Shown here piece after piece: positions 30,607 through 42,372 of a stretch of DNA of 64,000 nt. Position numbers and translations under genes: made by a program. The stretch lies in assembly GCA_035079385.1 (NCBI GenBank), contig JAVHKY010000052.1, positions 4,402,001 through 4,466,000 on the forward strand, read 5' to 3'. The notes under the pieces are model-generated. The model was not told the origin of the DNA and searched no databases. It worked only from the letters and a program-made list of their open reading frames with translations. Numbering within the stretch: position 1 is the stretch's first letter; each line of letters begins with the position of its first letter. This DNA comes from Aspidiotus rigidus. Lineage: Eukaryota > Arthropoda > Insecta > Hemiptera > Diaspididae.

Positions 30607-30966
30607 AAGGATTCATGATTTGAATCACAAAATAAACTACATTCACCGCATAAAATTTTATTTATGTGTAAGGATTGTCCGGCCGTATACATTGGTGAAA
30701 CTGGTCGTCAATTTTCTATTGCAATCAACGAACACCTTCAGGCTCTTGGTGAAAAAAAACCTAAGAAGTCCGCTTTTCTTCTTGAGAATAATCACACCTT
30801 CGAGGAAGGCACTCAAGTTTTACTTCATGAGGGGGATAAGTTCCGTAAACGTCTGGCCCTTCAGGCTATCGAGATTTCTCGTCATCTCACTGATGACGAT
30901 TGTATCGCTCTTAATGAATACGTTTCCGAGTACAGTTTAGTAGACAAAATTTATTCTTCTTCGTAA
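30607..30966 (+). pseudogene. Penelope-like element fragment 2, GIY-YIG domain
   Basis: The frame reads CKDCPAVYIGETGRQFSIAI, an NHTFEEGTQVLL segment, LALQAIEISRHL and DDCIALNEYV, and stops at 30966. It matches the GIY-YIG domain of the larger PLE at 31867-33010 at a moderate level, so it is a different lineage. No reverse transcriptase is present; the 5' side ends in unrelated sequence. No full hammerhead core was found in the 150 bases downstream. Confidence 0.8.
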
Positions 30967-31414
30967 TTTTCTTACTCATCCTTTGTTTACGTAATTCTTT
31001 GTTATATATGCTTCTACTTTCTTTTTTCTTCGGTTTCTTGTTAATTTTTTCTGTCTTTCTTTCCTAGTATGTTGTGAAATTTTCAGTTCTTAATTGATCT
31101 TACTCGTAAATGGATGTTTGACCGAAAATGCAGTCGTGTCAGTAACGATAAAGTTTTATGCAGTGAATGTACTTTATTTCGTGGTTTATTTTATTTCATT
31201 TGATGAATCCTTAGTCCATATTAGGAGTCGAAACATACATAGAATATCGCATCTATACACATGCAGATACCTTCGAACTTCCTAGGGCTTTCAAAATAAC
31301 GGGAGCTTTTCAGGCAGTGCCCATGCCAGTTTCATTCCTGTCACATCTACGCAGTTGCCTATAACCCATCATTTTCAGATCAATGCGTTTTTTAATTTTA
31401 CGGTCATCCATCAT

Positions 31415-31866
31415 AGAGAAATATACTCGCGAAGAGTAAGAAACACAAATACTAGAACCGCAATAAAATCAAACAATCCGAGCGCTTTCGGCTAAACAGC
31501 CATTCTCACGGTATAGAAAGCGACTGAACCCAACACCAACAAGAACGAGTAACAACGAACGAGGAGGTCATGACTGAACCAGCGAGTCATCGAAATGTGA
31601 ATCATCCTCATAGACTAATTCAATCAATCCCTCCTCAGGAATGTACCTGTTCAACACGGTAATGTCTTTAATATTTCGGTGACGATGAATTTCAATTTCT
31701 TCTAATGCTAAGCGCCTAAAATAAGATTTTTCCCTGTGGATGAGAACTTCAGATCTGAGTGAGGCGATATATTAAACTATTAAATGTAGCAACTTTATGG
31801 GCAAAAGGTACGAAAGACGAGCTGTGGATAGCAATATCGGTCGAAGTACTTTTCCGGTAAATACCG
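31415..31866 (-). pseudogene. Inverted composite PLE fragment
   Basis: This stretch is the inverse of two separate parts of the PLE to its right. 31415-31762 matches 32682-33010, and 31755-31866 matches 32073-32190. They are joined at an AGATCTGA phrase common to both. It keeps 12 bases (near 31584) that are deleted in the plus-strand copy at about 32842 but present in the related fragment at 50207. The head-to-head layout is typical of PLE insertions, which often carry partial inverted copies at the 5' side. Confidence 0.85.
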
Positions 31867-33010
31867 CAGGTGTTTTTGAATCACGTTTTCTATTGGTATA
31901 GGTACGTGGATGACATATTGTGTGCGTGGACCGGTCCTGCGGAGCTCCTTAGTGAGTTTCTGGCTTATTTATATAGTTTATACCCGTCCATGAAATTCAC
32001 TCTTGAAGTTGGCGGTTTATCAATAAATTTTCTGGACTTGACCATATCCGTCATCGACGGTGTCCATGATTTCGGTATTTACCGGAAAAGTACTTCGACC
32101 GATATTGCTATCCACAGCTCGTCTTTCGTACCTTTTGCCCATAAAGTTGCTACATTTAATAGTTTAATATATCGCCTCACTCAGATCCCTCTGAGTGAAG
32201 TAGCGTTTAATAAGGAACTCGTGACGATAAAGCACTTGGCCAGAGTGAATCAGGTCAAAGTGGACATTGACCTTATGGTCCGTAGGAGACTTACAAGAAA
32301 AAGTCTCGATTCTACTGCCTCCCTCCCCCGTCAGTTGCATCTTGATAAACGTAAACGGTGGATTAGGATGCCGTTTTTGGGGAAGTTTTCTTCGGAGTTG
32401 AGCCGTGTCCTCCGTCCCTTTGGTTTCCGGCCGGTGTTTTATAGTACCAATACGGTGAAGAGCCTTCTGGTCAAGTTAAAGGATCCGATACCGATGTCCG
32501 AGAGGGGGGGGGGTGTTTATAGGGTGGCCTGTGGTGATTGCCCGAGCGTGTACATAGGGATGACTAGCCGTCAATTCAAAATTAGAGTTGATGAACACAG
32601 GAAAGCCTGGGAAAAAAGAAAAGTAGGGGAGTCGGCGTTTGCTGACCACTTAATTGAATGTGGTCATAGTCTCAAAGAGGGATCTGAAGTTCTCCTCCAC
32701 AGGGAAAAATCTTATTTTAGGCGCTTAGCATTAGAAGAAATTGAAATTCATCGTCACCGAAATATTAAAGACATTACCGTGTTGAACAGGTACATTCCTG
32801 AGGAGGGATTGATTGAATTAGTCTATGAGGATGATTCACATGCTGGTTCAGTCATGACCTCCTCGTTCGTTGTTACTCGTTCTTGTTGGTGTTGGGTTCA
32901 GTCGCTTCCTATACCGTGAGAATGGCTGTTTAGCCGAAAGCGCTCGGATTGTTTGATTTTATTGCGGTTCTAGTATTTGTGTTCCTTACTCTTCGCGAGT
33001 ATATTTCTCT
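31867..33010 (+). CDS. Penelope-like element: RT C-terminal part plus GIY-YIG endonuclease
   Basis: An open frame of about 349 residues (to 32919). The start shows YWYRYVDDILCAWTG, the RT catalytic YVDD motif. Then come FLDLTISVIDG and the PLE thumb region (YRKSTSTDIAIHSSSFVPFA). The C-terminal GIY-YIG domain has GVYRVACGDCPSVYIGMTSR and RVDEHRKAW. RT motifs upstream of YVDD are missing, so the element is 5' truncated. It would have primed reverse transcription at endonuclease nicks. A G-run near 32506 keeps the frame open. The 3' tail has a degenerate hammerhead-like GAAAGCGCTC. Confidence 0.88.
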
Positions 33011-33816
33011 ACCATCATTTTCAATTGATGCACTGCTCATTGCCCGTTATGCTCATTAAAAATTCTGGGCAAACTGCCATAACTGGTAGCCCGTATGTGA
33101 ATCGGGTGTTTTGTTTTTAATCTACACAAAAATTAAGTATAGAAATCGATTTTTTATTGATAGTAATTTGCAACTTCGTTTAACTAAGATCGAACCCCAC
33201 ATAAAGCACTTAGTCACGGTCAAATGAGTGCAGGGTTCTCATTAAATCTGATTTTCACTTGATCAAGTGTGATATCTTGGCGGCTTCATACTTATATTTA
33301 TTATCGATATTTACATCATTTTTTTGTGTAAACATAATCGATAGTTTGATTTGAGGTGTCCCAGGAGATGAGAATATCCCACGATATTTGGCGGATGTTC
33401 AGTCTACGAACAAGGATATCATTTATGTTCACAAAAAAAATTGTACAGAATCATTTACAGTTATGCTGGTAGGCATGTATCAATCTTTGTTTTACATCCA
33501 TCTTTGCGACTCGACCACAATTTTTGCGGATGTTTTGTCCACGATCGTATGCACCTAACCGATTAATTATCCACATTTTTTCATCATTTCGAGAGATTTC
33601 AATATTGTTGACTTTGTACTTCCCTAATTATCCCCACTATATCAATAGAAATAGGTACCGTTATGAAAAAAAGAGTATGTATTCGATTGCCCCCCCAACT
33701 TAAGTCAGAAAAAAGCTAACGAGACTTAAGAAGAAGTCGTCAAGAGCCGATTATTCTCGCCCCGTGTATCAATACAATATAGAGCCAGTACAAGTTTATC
33801 TCTCTTATCTCCCACA
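33011..33816. other. Intergenic DNA with faint repeat similarity
   Basis: The phrase GTTTGATTTGAGGTGTCCCAGGAGATG near 33345 resembles GTTGATTTGAGGTATCTCAAGAGATG near 580, hinting at a dispersed repeat. No gene was recognised. Confidence 0.35.
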
Positions 33817-34048
33817 AATTGATTACTCATATGATGAACTGTGTCATGAGTCGTTCATGAGTCAGGATGTGTCATCCTGACTCGTTGCATACTGCACCAT
33901 ATAACTCAATAAAGAAGTTGGTCACGCGTTTTCCTGACGTCTATGGACAGAGAAGTTTTCTATTTTGTACAGTTTGGTGTTAATAGTTTCAAACGAAATA
34001 CATTTTTCTGTTTTCCATATAGGTTTCGCTTCGAATATTAAAATAATT

Positions 34049-35240
34049 ATGTCAACGGGAGCGGAAAACAAAGTGATTCAGAGTGATATGGAAGCGCTAC
34101 ATGAAAAATGTTGTGCGAGTCGAGAAAAGTGCCGCGTGTTACAACTTGACGTGGAAATGGAATGTGAATTCGTGGAAGCTGCGATCACTTTGAAAGACAA
34201 AATATCAGCTAAGAACGAGTTGAATGACGTAGAAAAAATTGAAAATCAGTATTTTTTGGCCCATGCTGAGCTAAGTGCGTTGGCCATGAACCTGAGCAAT
34301 GATGCTGCTGTAGAAGAAGGGGTTCATCATGAGTCCCTTCTTTTGACGCGAAAGGAATTCATGACATTGGTAAAAGGGATGAAAGTAAAATTAATGAAAA
34401 TGATTGATACCGAGCGAGGAGAAACATCCACTGGTCGATTGAAGTTCCAGAAAATCGACTTTGAGGTAATTGATGGTACAAAGGAGAAGTGGAACAACTT
34501 CAAGAAGTTATTCACGACATGTATACACAAAAGCAACAAATTGGGTGCACTAGAAAAACACCAGTTTCTCTGTGCAAAAGTAAAAGGCAAACCCTGTACC
34601 ATAATCAAAACTTTTCCAATAGATGGGTTGTACTATGAAAAGGCTTGGGCGGTACTCATGAACCATTATGACGACCCCCTCAAGAAGATATCTAGGCATA
34701 TGGATGCCATGTTCAAGTGTCAGCCAGCAAAGTCAGTCAATCTACGTACAATAATCACACACTTTCGCGCTTAAGTGGCTGCTCTGTCAATAACATTCAA
34801 TGAGAATGAGGAAATAGATGTTCTCAGTCAATTTACCAGACTTGATTGGGAGCGCGAGATGGAGAAAAGAGAAAAATTTGCCAGTTTTGACGAGTTCATT
34901 CGCTTTATGGAATCCCGATGCAATGCATACAGACGCGCGGTAGGCGCAAAAGAAAACTCTACAAAGGCTACAAAAGGAAACGCCCATGTTTCTACTACAA
35001 AGGAAGCAGAGGTGAGATCATTGAAGTTGGTCCCTTCTTGCATGATATGCAAAAATAAAGATCATGGAGCTCATAAATGTCCGCAATTCTTAAGCTTGAA
35101 CCAGAGAAAAGATATGATATAATTCAAAAGAACTCTCAATGCCAAAGATGTTTCAAAGGAAGATGCTATGGGCGATGTCAATTCCAATGTAGTACATGCC
35201 AGGGACGTTGCTACATTGCGACCGTTCGTCAAATTGAAGG
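34049..35240 (+). pseudogene. BEL/Pao gag with CCHC knuckles
   Basis: It starts at ATG 34049 in good context. The region KIDFEVIDGTKEKWNNFKKL (near 34453-34512) and the following ALEKHQFLCAKVKG match the DUF1759 gag domain of BEL elements. A TAA at 34772 interrupts it; the same frame continues to 35122 and contains CMICKNKDHGAHKC, a zinc knuckle. In another frame FKGRCYGRCQFQC suggests the start of a second Cys-rich motif before the sequence is lost near 35260. Confidence 0.82.
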
Positions 35241-35284
35241 TCAACACCCGTGAAGCTCGATCAAGAAGTGGAAGTTGATAAGAA

Positions 35285-35441
35285 TGTCAACTTGTCATCA
35301 AATACATCTTTGGCAACACTATAAATATATGTAAGCCGTACTTGTGAATGTGATGTAGTAGTAGTTCAGTTGTTGTTTCTCAGATCATATGATAAACTCG
35401 TTGGCCGTTGCGAAAAGTACATATTTCATCCATCACTCACA
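35285..35441 (+). repeat. Possible foreign LTR nested in the BEL element
   Basis: A 157-bp TG...CA segment (TGTCAACTTG to ATCACTCACA) contains CTATAAATATATG as a TATA-like box. It is followed two bases later by TTTGGCGACCCTACC, which looks like a primer-binding site of the TGGCGACC type. It lies where the BEL protease should be, and no protease motif was found. I infer an inserted and truncated element; no second LTR is visible. Confidence 0.4.
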
Positions 35442-35699
35442 ATTTTGGCGACCCTACCTTTGTCTAGTTTTTTTTGTTCGCATTCCGTTTTATGTGTTTT
35501 TCACTAAGCTAATTTACTAGCACTTTTAATTTTCATTATTCAACCCATTGTAACCAGGCGAGTCGTCAACATTTTAAGATTGCAGATATTCTTCGAAAAT
35601 TTTCAAGTAAGTGGGATTCATGATATGACAACTTCTTTAAAATCTTATGTAGAATTAAAGATCAAATCGCAAACGTCTGCATACAAACTGAAAATAAGA

Positions 35700-36770
35700 T
35701 GAATTGTAGTAGACCATATAGCTGAGTTGCCTCCTCCTCCAAAAGTCAAGCACTTCGACGTTTCTATTCGCTGGAAAGAAAATTAAACAAAAATGAACAA
35801 TTAAAGGCCGACTACAGTGACAGCATTCATGATTTCATAAAACAAGGCATATGAAATTGAGTACTGACGACACAGTTTCACTATCTTACTATATTCCTCA
35901 TCATGTGGTAGTAAAAGAGGAGTTATCTAGTACAAAATATTGTATTGTATTTGATGCAAGTATGCCATCATCCATAGGCTTGTCGTTGAATGACTGTCTG
36001 ATGATGGGACCTGTTGTACAGGCGGACTTATTTTCTATTCCAATTTGCTCGCGAATGTATTTAAATAGCTTTTTCCTACCGATATATGCCAAATGTACAG
36101 ACAAATCGAAGTTGACTTAAGCGATATACCCTTTTTGCGGATCTTTTGGCGAGATAGTCCTGAGGAACCAGTTCAGACCTACGAATTGACTGTTTTACCT
36201 TTTGGTCTTGCCTCGTCTCCATTCCTTGCTACTCGTTGTTTAAAGGTAAGTACTTTCGGAAGTCGATGGAAATGAATTTGAAAAGGGAAAATCTGGGCTC
36301 ACGAAGGGATGTTACGTTGATAACATTTTTACAGGAGCTGATTCGTTGGATGAAGCAATCCAAATCCGTGACCAGGTTTCTTCTCTTCTCGAGAAAGGAA
36401 AATTTCAGCTTAAAAAGTGGTGCGCTAATCACCCGCCACGCGCCTCTTTTATTGGAGAAAATTCCTCCAGAAAATTTAGAAAAATCGTTTCCGGTATCTT
36501 TTAGCAACGAGCAATTGATAAAAACATTGGGATTGATTTGGAATCCTCAAAGGGACACATGTCAAATTTGGGTACACTTACGAGAACCAAAGGAAATTAC
36601 AAAAAGAGAGATGTTATCGATTATTTCAACTATTTTCCATCCCTTTGGGCTTTTAGCTCGAGTGACTGTTTCTTTGAAAATCTACATGCAGTCTCTCTGG
36701 AAATTAAAAACCAAGTGGGACGATGTTCTCCCCGATGAGTATTTACAAATTTAAAGGAAATTTTCACTGG
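35700..36770 (+). pseudogene. BEL/Pao reverse transcriptase
   Basis: In shifting frames: a NEQLKADYSDSIHDFIKQG segment near 35795, then YYIPHHVVVKEELSSTK and IVFDASMPSSIGLSLNDCLM (35890-36010). MYRQIEVDLSD follows (36093-36125), then LPFGLASSPFLATRCL. The catalytic box reads YVDNIFTGADSLDEA near 36308, with YVDD changed to YVDN. KGKFQLKKWCANH and the RT thumb come next. The family is clear; the catalytic change and several frame breaks make it inactive. Confidence 0.85.
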
Positions 36771-38909
36771 AGTTACCTTCGTTACAAAAAATTGAAAATC
36801 AACGAAACGCCATTTGCGCTTTCTCTCCTTGTCGTATTGAAATTCACGGTTTCTCTGACGCAACAGAGCGCGTGCATACGGAGCAGCTATCTACATACGA
36901 TCTTTTTTACGATACCGGCGTGGAATGTCATCTATTATGTGCTAGGAAGAAGGTGGCTGGCTCCCTTGAAAAAACTCTCGATTGCCAGGTTAGAATTGTG
37001 TGGAGCCATTGTCTTGAATGACCTATACTTACACAGGTCAAGAACAGTCTTCCTTCAAACTCTAAGATTGATTTAGTTCGACTATGGTGCGACAGTGAAA
37101 TTGTTCTGTGTTGGCTCAGCTCTCCTCACACGCGATGGGTTCCGTTTATTGCAAATAGAGTTGAAAAAATTCAAAAAAAATCAGATGCTATAAACTGGGA
37201 CTACATCGACACAAAAAATAATCCAGCAGATTTGCTATCTCGGGGGGTTGCGCCAACACTCTTACAAGAAAACATTCTTTGGTGGAAGGTGCCTGATTTT
37301 ATTAGCTGTGACACTTCTCCCTTCTCCTTCGCTATTCAATTCCAATCTTCGTCAGTTTGCAACCTTTGAAGTACGTCATGCGCGAAAATATTTTACTTGT
37401 ACGTTTGTGAAATTTAAGACATCTTATTTTGAAAGGTTCTCGTCGTATAGTGATATGATTCGAGTGACTGCTCGGGTTCTGAGATTTTATTGGAACTTTC
37501 ATTGGTTTGGACCATTTGTGAAAGGACCCCTTGCTTCGTTCGATATGAAACAAGCAAGAACACTTCTAATGAAGTTAGTACAACAGGAACACTTTCAAAA
37601 TGAGATAAAAAACTTGAAAAAGGGAAAAAATATCGATAAACATAGTCGACTTGTAAGTCTTGACCCATTTCTTGATGCTAACGACGTACTATGTGTAGAC
37701 GGCAGACTGGAAAACGCCAATTTATCGTTCGAACAAAAGCACCCAATTTTTTTGCCAGAAAATCATGTCTTTACAGAATTACTAATAAGAAATGAGCATC
37801 TTTGTAATTTACATAGTAAGGTCCAGGCTATGAAGTCAATTTTAAGACGGGATTTCTGGATTTTAAGATCAAACTCAACCATTTGACTGTCCATTAAAAA
37901 TTGTATAATTTGTACAAAACTGAAAGCAGATTCGATGGCACAAATAATAGGCTCTTTACCGAGGTATCGTGTTGTATCAGCACGACCATTCCCAACAGTA
38001 GGTGTAGACTACTCAGGTTCTCATGATTTATTGTACAAAGGAAGGCGGGGTCAACGACACGTTACCACCGAAGCTTATATTGCAATTTTTGTATGTTTTG
38101 CCACAAAGTCCATCCATTTAGAACTTGTATCGAACTTGACTACTGAACACTTTCTCACCCCTTTTGATCGTTTCATAGGGAGACGAGGGCTTCCCAATGA
38201 TGTGTGGTCAGACAACGGCACGAATTTTGCAGGCGCCAACAATGAACTTGGAAAATTATTGAATTTTTAGAAACAATTTCGAATCATATTGTGGAAAAAG
38301 GAATCTCTTAGCACTTCTCTCCTCCTCATGGTCCTTCCTTTGGAGGGCTATGGGAGGCAGGTGTAAAATCGGTTAAAAAATATTTGAATGCCGTTCTCGG
38401 GAACACACTTTTCACCTATGAACAAAACGAAACCTTGTTAATTCGCATTGAAGCATGCTTAAATTCGCGTCCGTCATTTGCCGAGTCCTCCAATCCTAAT
38501 GAAATCAATGCCATTATTACCCTCGGCCATTTCCTTATCGGTGGCCCTTTGACAGCGCTTCCTAATCCAGACTTATCTGAAGTACCACTTAATCGATTGA
38601 AATATTGGCAACAAGAAGGTTCAGGAATTCTGGAAGCGCTGGAATCGGGAATATTTAAACACCTTGCAACAACGCACAAAGTGGAAGGTAGCCAAGGACG
38701 ACATAAAAACAGATGATATAGTCGTCGTTATTGATAATAATTCTCCTCCTCTTCGATGGCCTTTAGCACGAGTGGAGAAGTTGCACCCCGGCCCTGACAA
38801 CATTACACGTGTAGCAATAGTAAAAATGAGGTCAGGGGACGCAGACGAAAAGAATATGAAATTTCATGAATTTAAACGACCAATATCAAAATTGGTTAAA
38901 ATTGATTAA
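36771..38909 (+). pseudogene. BEL/Pao RNase H, integrase and C-terminal domain
   Basis: After a broken RNase H region (SIARLELCGAIVL near 36976, DLVRLWCDSEIVLCWL near 37070, YIDTKNNPADLLSR near 37203), the integrase zinc finger region carries NEHLCNLHSKVQAM (37790). The catalytic core has VGVDYSGSHDLLYKG (first Asp), VWSDNGTNFAGA (second Asp, 38200-38235) and SFGGLWEAGVKSVKKYL with the Glu near 38353. The end matches the DUF5641 C-terminal domain (DDIVVVIDN, PLRWPLARVEKLHPG). At least four frame changes are present. Confidence 0.85.
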
Positions 38910-39330
38910 CTTCAAGGCACTGACGTCCAATTATTTTATTATACAAAATTATATCACCGTCGTCTTCATCGGGGTGAAACAATACTACAAAGAGTAAAGA
39001 ACTACTTAATACTAAGTCAAATGCAGAGCCAGCGCCAGCAACGACGAAACGAAAAAACAAAACAAAACTCATTCTTTCTGGTGACGCAAATAAAAAAAAT
39101 GCAGGATACATTGACTGTTAGTGCCGACAGTTTAAAAAGAGGGATAAAATTATAATTTGTCGTTTGTGGACCTGCATCATTTAAGGAGTGCAGTACAAGA
39201 ATATGATTTTCAAAATAAACGGAGCCTTTGACTGAGTTACATCATATATTGCTATTTTATTGTGTGTATTTTGTAGTTTCCATTGCAGATGCTCGAAAAT
39301 TTTCCTTCTCTCACCCGCAAGGGAGGAGTA

Positions 39331-39478
39331 TGTTAAAGGCTAGCATGAAACGTACATAGAATTGATTACTCATATGATGAACTGTGTCATGAGTCGTTCA
39401 TGAGTCAGGATGTGTCATCCTAACTCGTTGTATACTGCACCGTCTAACTCCATAAAGAAGTTAGTCACGCGTTGTCAC
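39331..39478 (+). repeat. 3' LTR of the BEL/Pao element
   Basis: Starts TGTTAAAGGC just after the purine-rich tract and probably ends in ...TTGTCA near 39477. It contains CATAAAGAAG as a weak polyadenylation-like signal (AATAAAG in the left copy). From 39360 on it matches the left repeat. A LINE fragment begins within 25 bases of its end. Confidence 0.7.
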
Positions 39479-39497
39479 GTGAACAGTTGCTGTTTAG

Positions 39498-41860
39498 ATG
39501 ACTGATATGGTTGTCTACAGTTGCTATTTCTTTCCAAATCGGCCCTTCCCGGTGTATGAGGACTCCCTAGACGAATTGGAAGGAAACTTTTCCAGAAGGC
39601 GAGGTGAGAAATTGATTATGGCTGGCGACTTCAATGCCTGGTCAAAAGAATGGCATTCTGGCCGAACTGACCACCGTGGACATGCCTTGGGGGAGTGGAT
39701 TGCCTGCAGTGGACTGGAAATGGTCAACATGGGTAACATTCCAACCCGACTGCATCAATGTTATGGGTCCATTATTGATGTCACCTTTGCCTCAGAGAAC
39801 CTAACCCGGAGAATAGAAGGCTGGGCAGTACTGGATCGAGAGCTTCTCAGGAGCGAACATCGGTATATCAACTTTTCCATCCAACGGGAAGTTGAGGTCG
39901 CTGCTCCACAAAAGCTGGCAAGAAAATTCGGCCGTCAGGAAGCTGAACAGCGACCGTTCAGAGCTGGCTACCTCGATCTCACTTGGGATTAAGGACAAGA
40001 ACAAGAAGAAAAGGCCAAGGTCGCAGCAGAGAAGCGATGTAGCCATACCAGGCAAGGTCCACCAAAGAAGAGGAGAGCCGTTTACTGGTGGACTAAAAAT
40101 ATTGCCGAGTTAAAGAAAGAGTGCAACCATTAGCGTGAGATATACCAGCGTAGTAGAGGGTTGGAAGGGATGCGAGTGGTTGCATCTGAATACTAGCTGG
40201 CTTGTAAGAGGCTGACGAAAGCTATAAGAGACAACAACAGTGCTGCATGGAAGGAGCTGTGCGAAATGGCGGAGGTGGACTCGTTTATCGAGCCCTACAA
40301 GATAATGCTAAAGGGCCTTCCAGCAATGAGCCGAATGGAGCCGGATGTTGTGGGGCAAATCACTAATGGCTCGTTCCCACAGCAGCCACCACCAATGGTA
40401 ACGTTGCCGATAGTAGAGGAGGATGGTATATCCCTCCTAGGTACCGAGGGAGGTGGATTCAGCAGTCAATAGACTGCGGGGTAACTATTGGAAGGCTCCA
40501 TGCCCTTATGAGATTCCATATCCAGTCTCGAGCGCCATACATCCAGTTGACCCAGCACTGCTTGTTGATACATTCAATGCGGCAGTTACTGAGGGACTGT
40601 TCCCTGTGCGTTAGAAGAAAGCCAGGCTAGCGTTGATCGATAAGAAGGATAAACCACCTGGCCTTCCATACTCTTGTCGACCACTGTATCTGTTGGACAA
40701 TGTTGGGAAACTTCTGGAGAGAGTGACAGCCAATCGACTTTCTGAAGGAAAGAGATATAACCTCTAGTAGTGTTTAGGGATTTCCAAAGTGGACGCTGTA
40801 CATCAGATGCTGGGATTCGGCTGAAGAGGATAGCCGAGTCAGCAATTGCTACGCGTCAGTTTTTCGCATCTTTCAACTTCGACATAAGAAATGCGTTCAA
40901 CTCGATTCTATGAAAGAAGATATTGCCCTCGCGGACGCAGAAGTGGCCGCATACCTACTCAGGATGATCAGCAGCTATCTTAGATGCCGTGAAATCCAAG
41001 CAGAGACGTCTGCTGGTACAGTAAAGCGCCCAGTTACTTGTGGGGTGCTGCAGGGGTTGGTCCTCGGGTTGCCGTTGTGGTGTGCTGCATTGAACAGGAT
41101 ATTTAAGGTAAAGCTGCCCTCGGGTGTTGAGCTTATCTGATGCGCGGATGACACGCTGGCGATATACCTTGCCGAAACAACTATAGCGGTGGAGAGCAGG
41201 ATAAACCGTAGAGGTATTGATGCGTTGGATTGAGTAGTTGGTAAGACGGAGGCCATTTTATTCACGATCCGTCGGAAGTTCAGTCCTCCCTTCTTTTGCC
41301 TGTAGGGTGTGGAAACTTATGAAGTATCTAGGCATCTGGTTTAACTCAACACTGAGCTTCAGGCACCATTTCCTGATGACTGCGGAAAAGGGAGGCAGGA
41401 TACTGCATACCTAAGCCACCTAATGAAGAACCTAGGAGAACTGAGAGTAGCAAGAAAAAGGATCTGATGAGCACTGCCTTGTCAATCCCTCTATATGGTG
41501 CCCCAGTATTGGCCGACTCGATGAAGGTAACACACACAAGAAGAGAGATGGTAAAGATCCAACAAAGAGCTGCGCTGAGGTGTATCAGTGCCTACCACAT
41601 TGTCTCGATGGAGACTTTTTGCGTATTAGCACGTTCACCACCAATCGAGCTCCTTCAAAGCAAAAAAGAAGACGACAACCTATCGAGAGGCTTCACAGGT
41701 TAAGCAGGAGGCCAGACGCTTCTTGCTAGCAAAATTGAAAGGAGCAATTGCCCAGAGTGAGCTGGGTACTTGGAAAACCCGTCTGTTGATACGCAACCTT
41801 GATGAGTGAGTGGATAAACCGAGTCCATTGTTAGCTGAACTTTCATCCGACGCAGGTGTT
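39498..41860 (+). pseudogene. R1/LOA-like LINE, 5' truncated
   Basis: The first open frame (39498-39992) is the C-terminal part of an apurinic-type endonuclease, with MAGDFNAWSKEWHSGRTDHRG and GSIIDVTFASENL. Broken reverse transcriptase follows. RPLYLLDNVGKLLERVTANR is at 40680-40740, a CGVLQGLVLGLPLW segment near 41038, and the catalytic box reads CADD at 41141-41152 directly after a stop codon. The C-terminal region has ALSIPLYGAPVLADSMK and IQQRAALRCISAYHIVSMET. Numerous stops and frame shifts make it a dead copy. Confidence 0.85.
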
Positions 41861-41941
41861 AAGCGATCATGGCTTTTTCAACGACTACCTTCACGAGAAG
41901 TTAAGGAAATTCGGTTGTTCATTTTTACGGCTTTAATTGTA

Positions 41942-42176
41942 AGAAGAAACGAAAATAAACGAAATAAATTCCGAATTTTATATTCACAAACCGCATAAAT
42001 TGTACAATTGTGCAAGCACTTTCGACACCAGGCCATTTACGAGCGGTATAAAACTTGTTTTTTATACGCCTCGTAAATGACCTGGTGTCGAAAGCGATCG
42101 CGCAATTATATAATTAATGCGGTTTGTAAATATACGTAAAACTCGGAATTTATTTTCGTTTATTTTCGTTTCTTCT
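41942..42176. mobile_element. Palindromic fold-back element
   Basis: A near-perfect inverted repeat of about 112 bases per arm surrounds a loop near 42053-42064. The ends GAAGAAACGAAAATAAACGA pair with the inverse at 42155-42175. The centre pairs TTTCGACACCAGGCCATTTA with its inverse. No coding sequence. It is a MITE-like or recent hairpin-type repeat just beyond the R1-like LINE. Confidence 0.65.
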
Positions 42177-42334
42177 CAAGTCAAGGAAAGTTGAGCAGTC
42201 ATAGTGTTCGCACTGCAACCAAGGTTAGCCTACCCAAATAAGGTACGTAATAGACTAGTTTTACATAATATTTAATTTAATTCGCATCATTTTTGCTAAG
42301 GAGCTACGTCCATGTCAGGGGTTAGAGGGGTGAA

Positions 42335-42337
42335 TAT

Positions 42338-42372
<35 letters not shown>

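Larger units (their letters stand above)
33817..39478 (+). mobile_element. BEL/Pao LTR retrotransposon, degenerate
   Basis: Short terminal direct repeats (33817-33932 and 39360-39478, about 118 bp, several mismatches) bound a 5.6-kb element. The coding order is gag, RT, RNase H, integrase with the BEL-type C-terminal domain. A purine run GCAAGGGAGGAG at 39318-39329 precedes TGTTAAAGG, the likely true start of the 3' LTR at 39331. The left LTR lacks the first ~30 bases, so it is truncated. Stops and frame changes occur in every gene. Confidence 0.88.
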
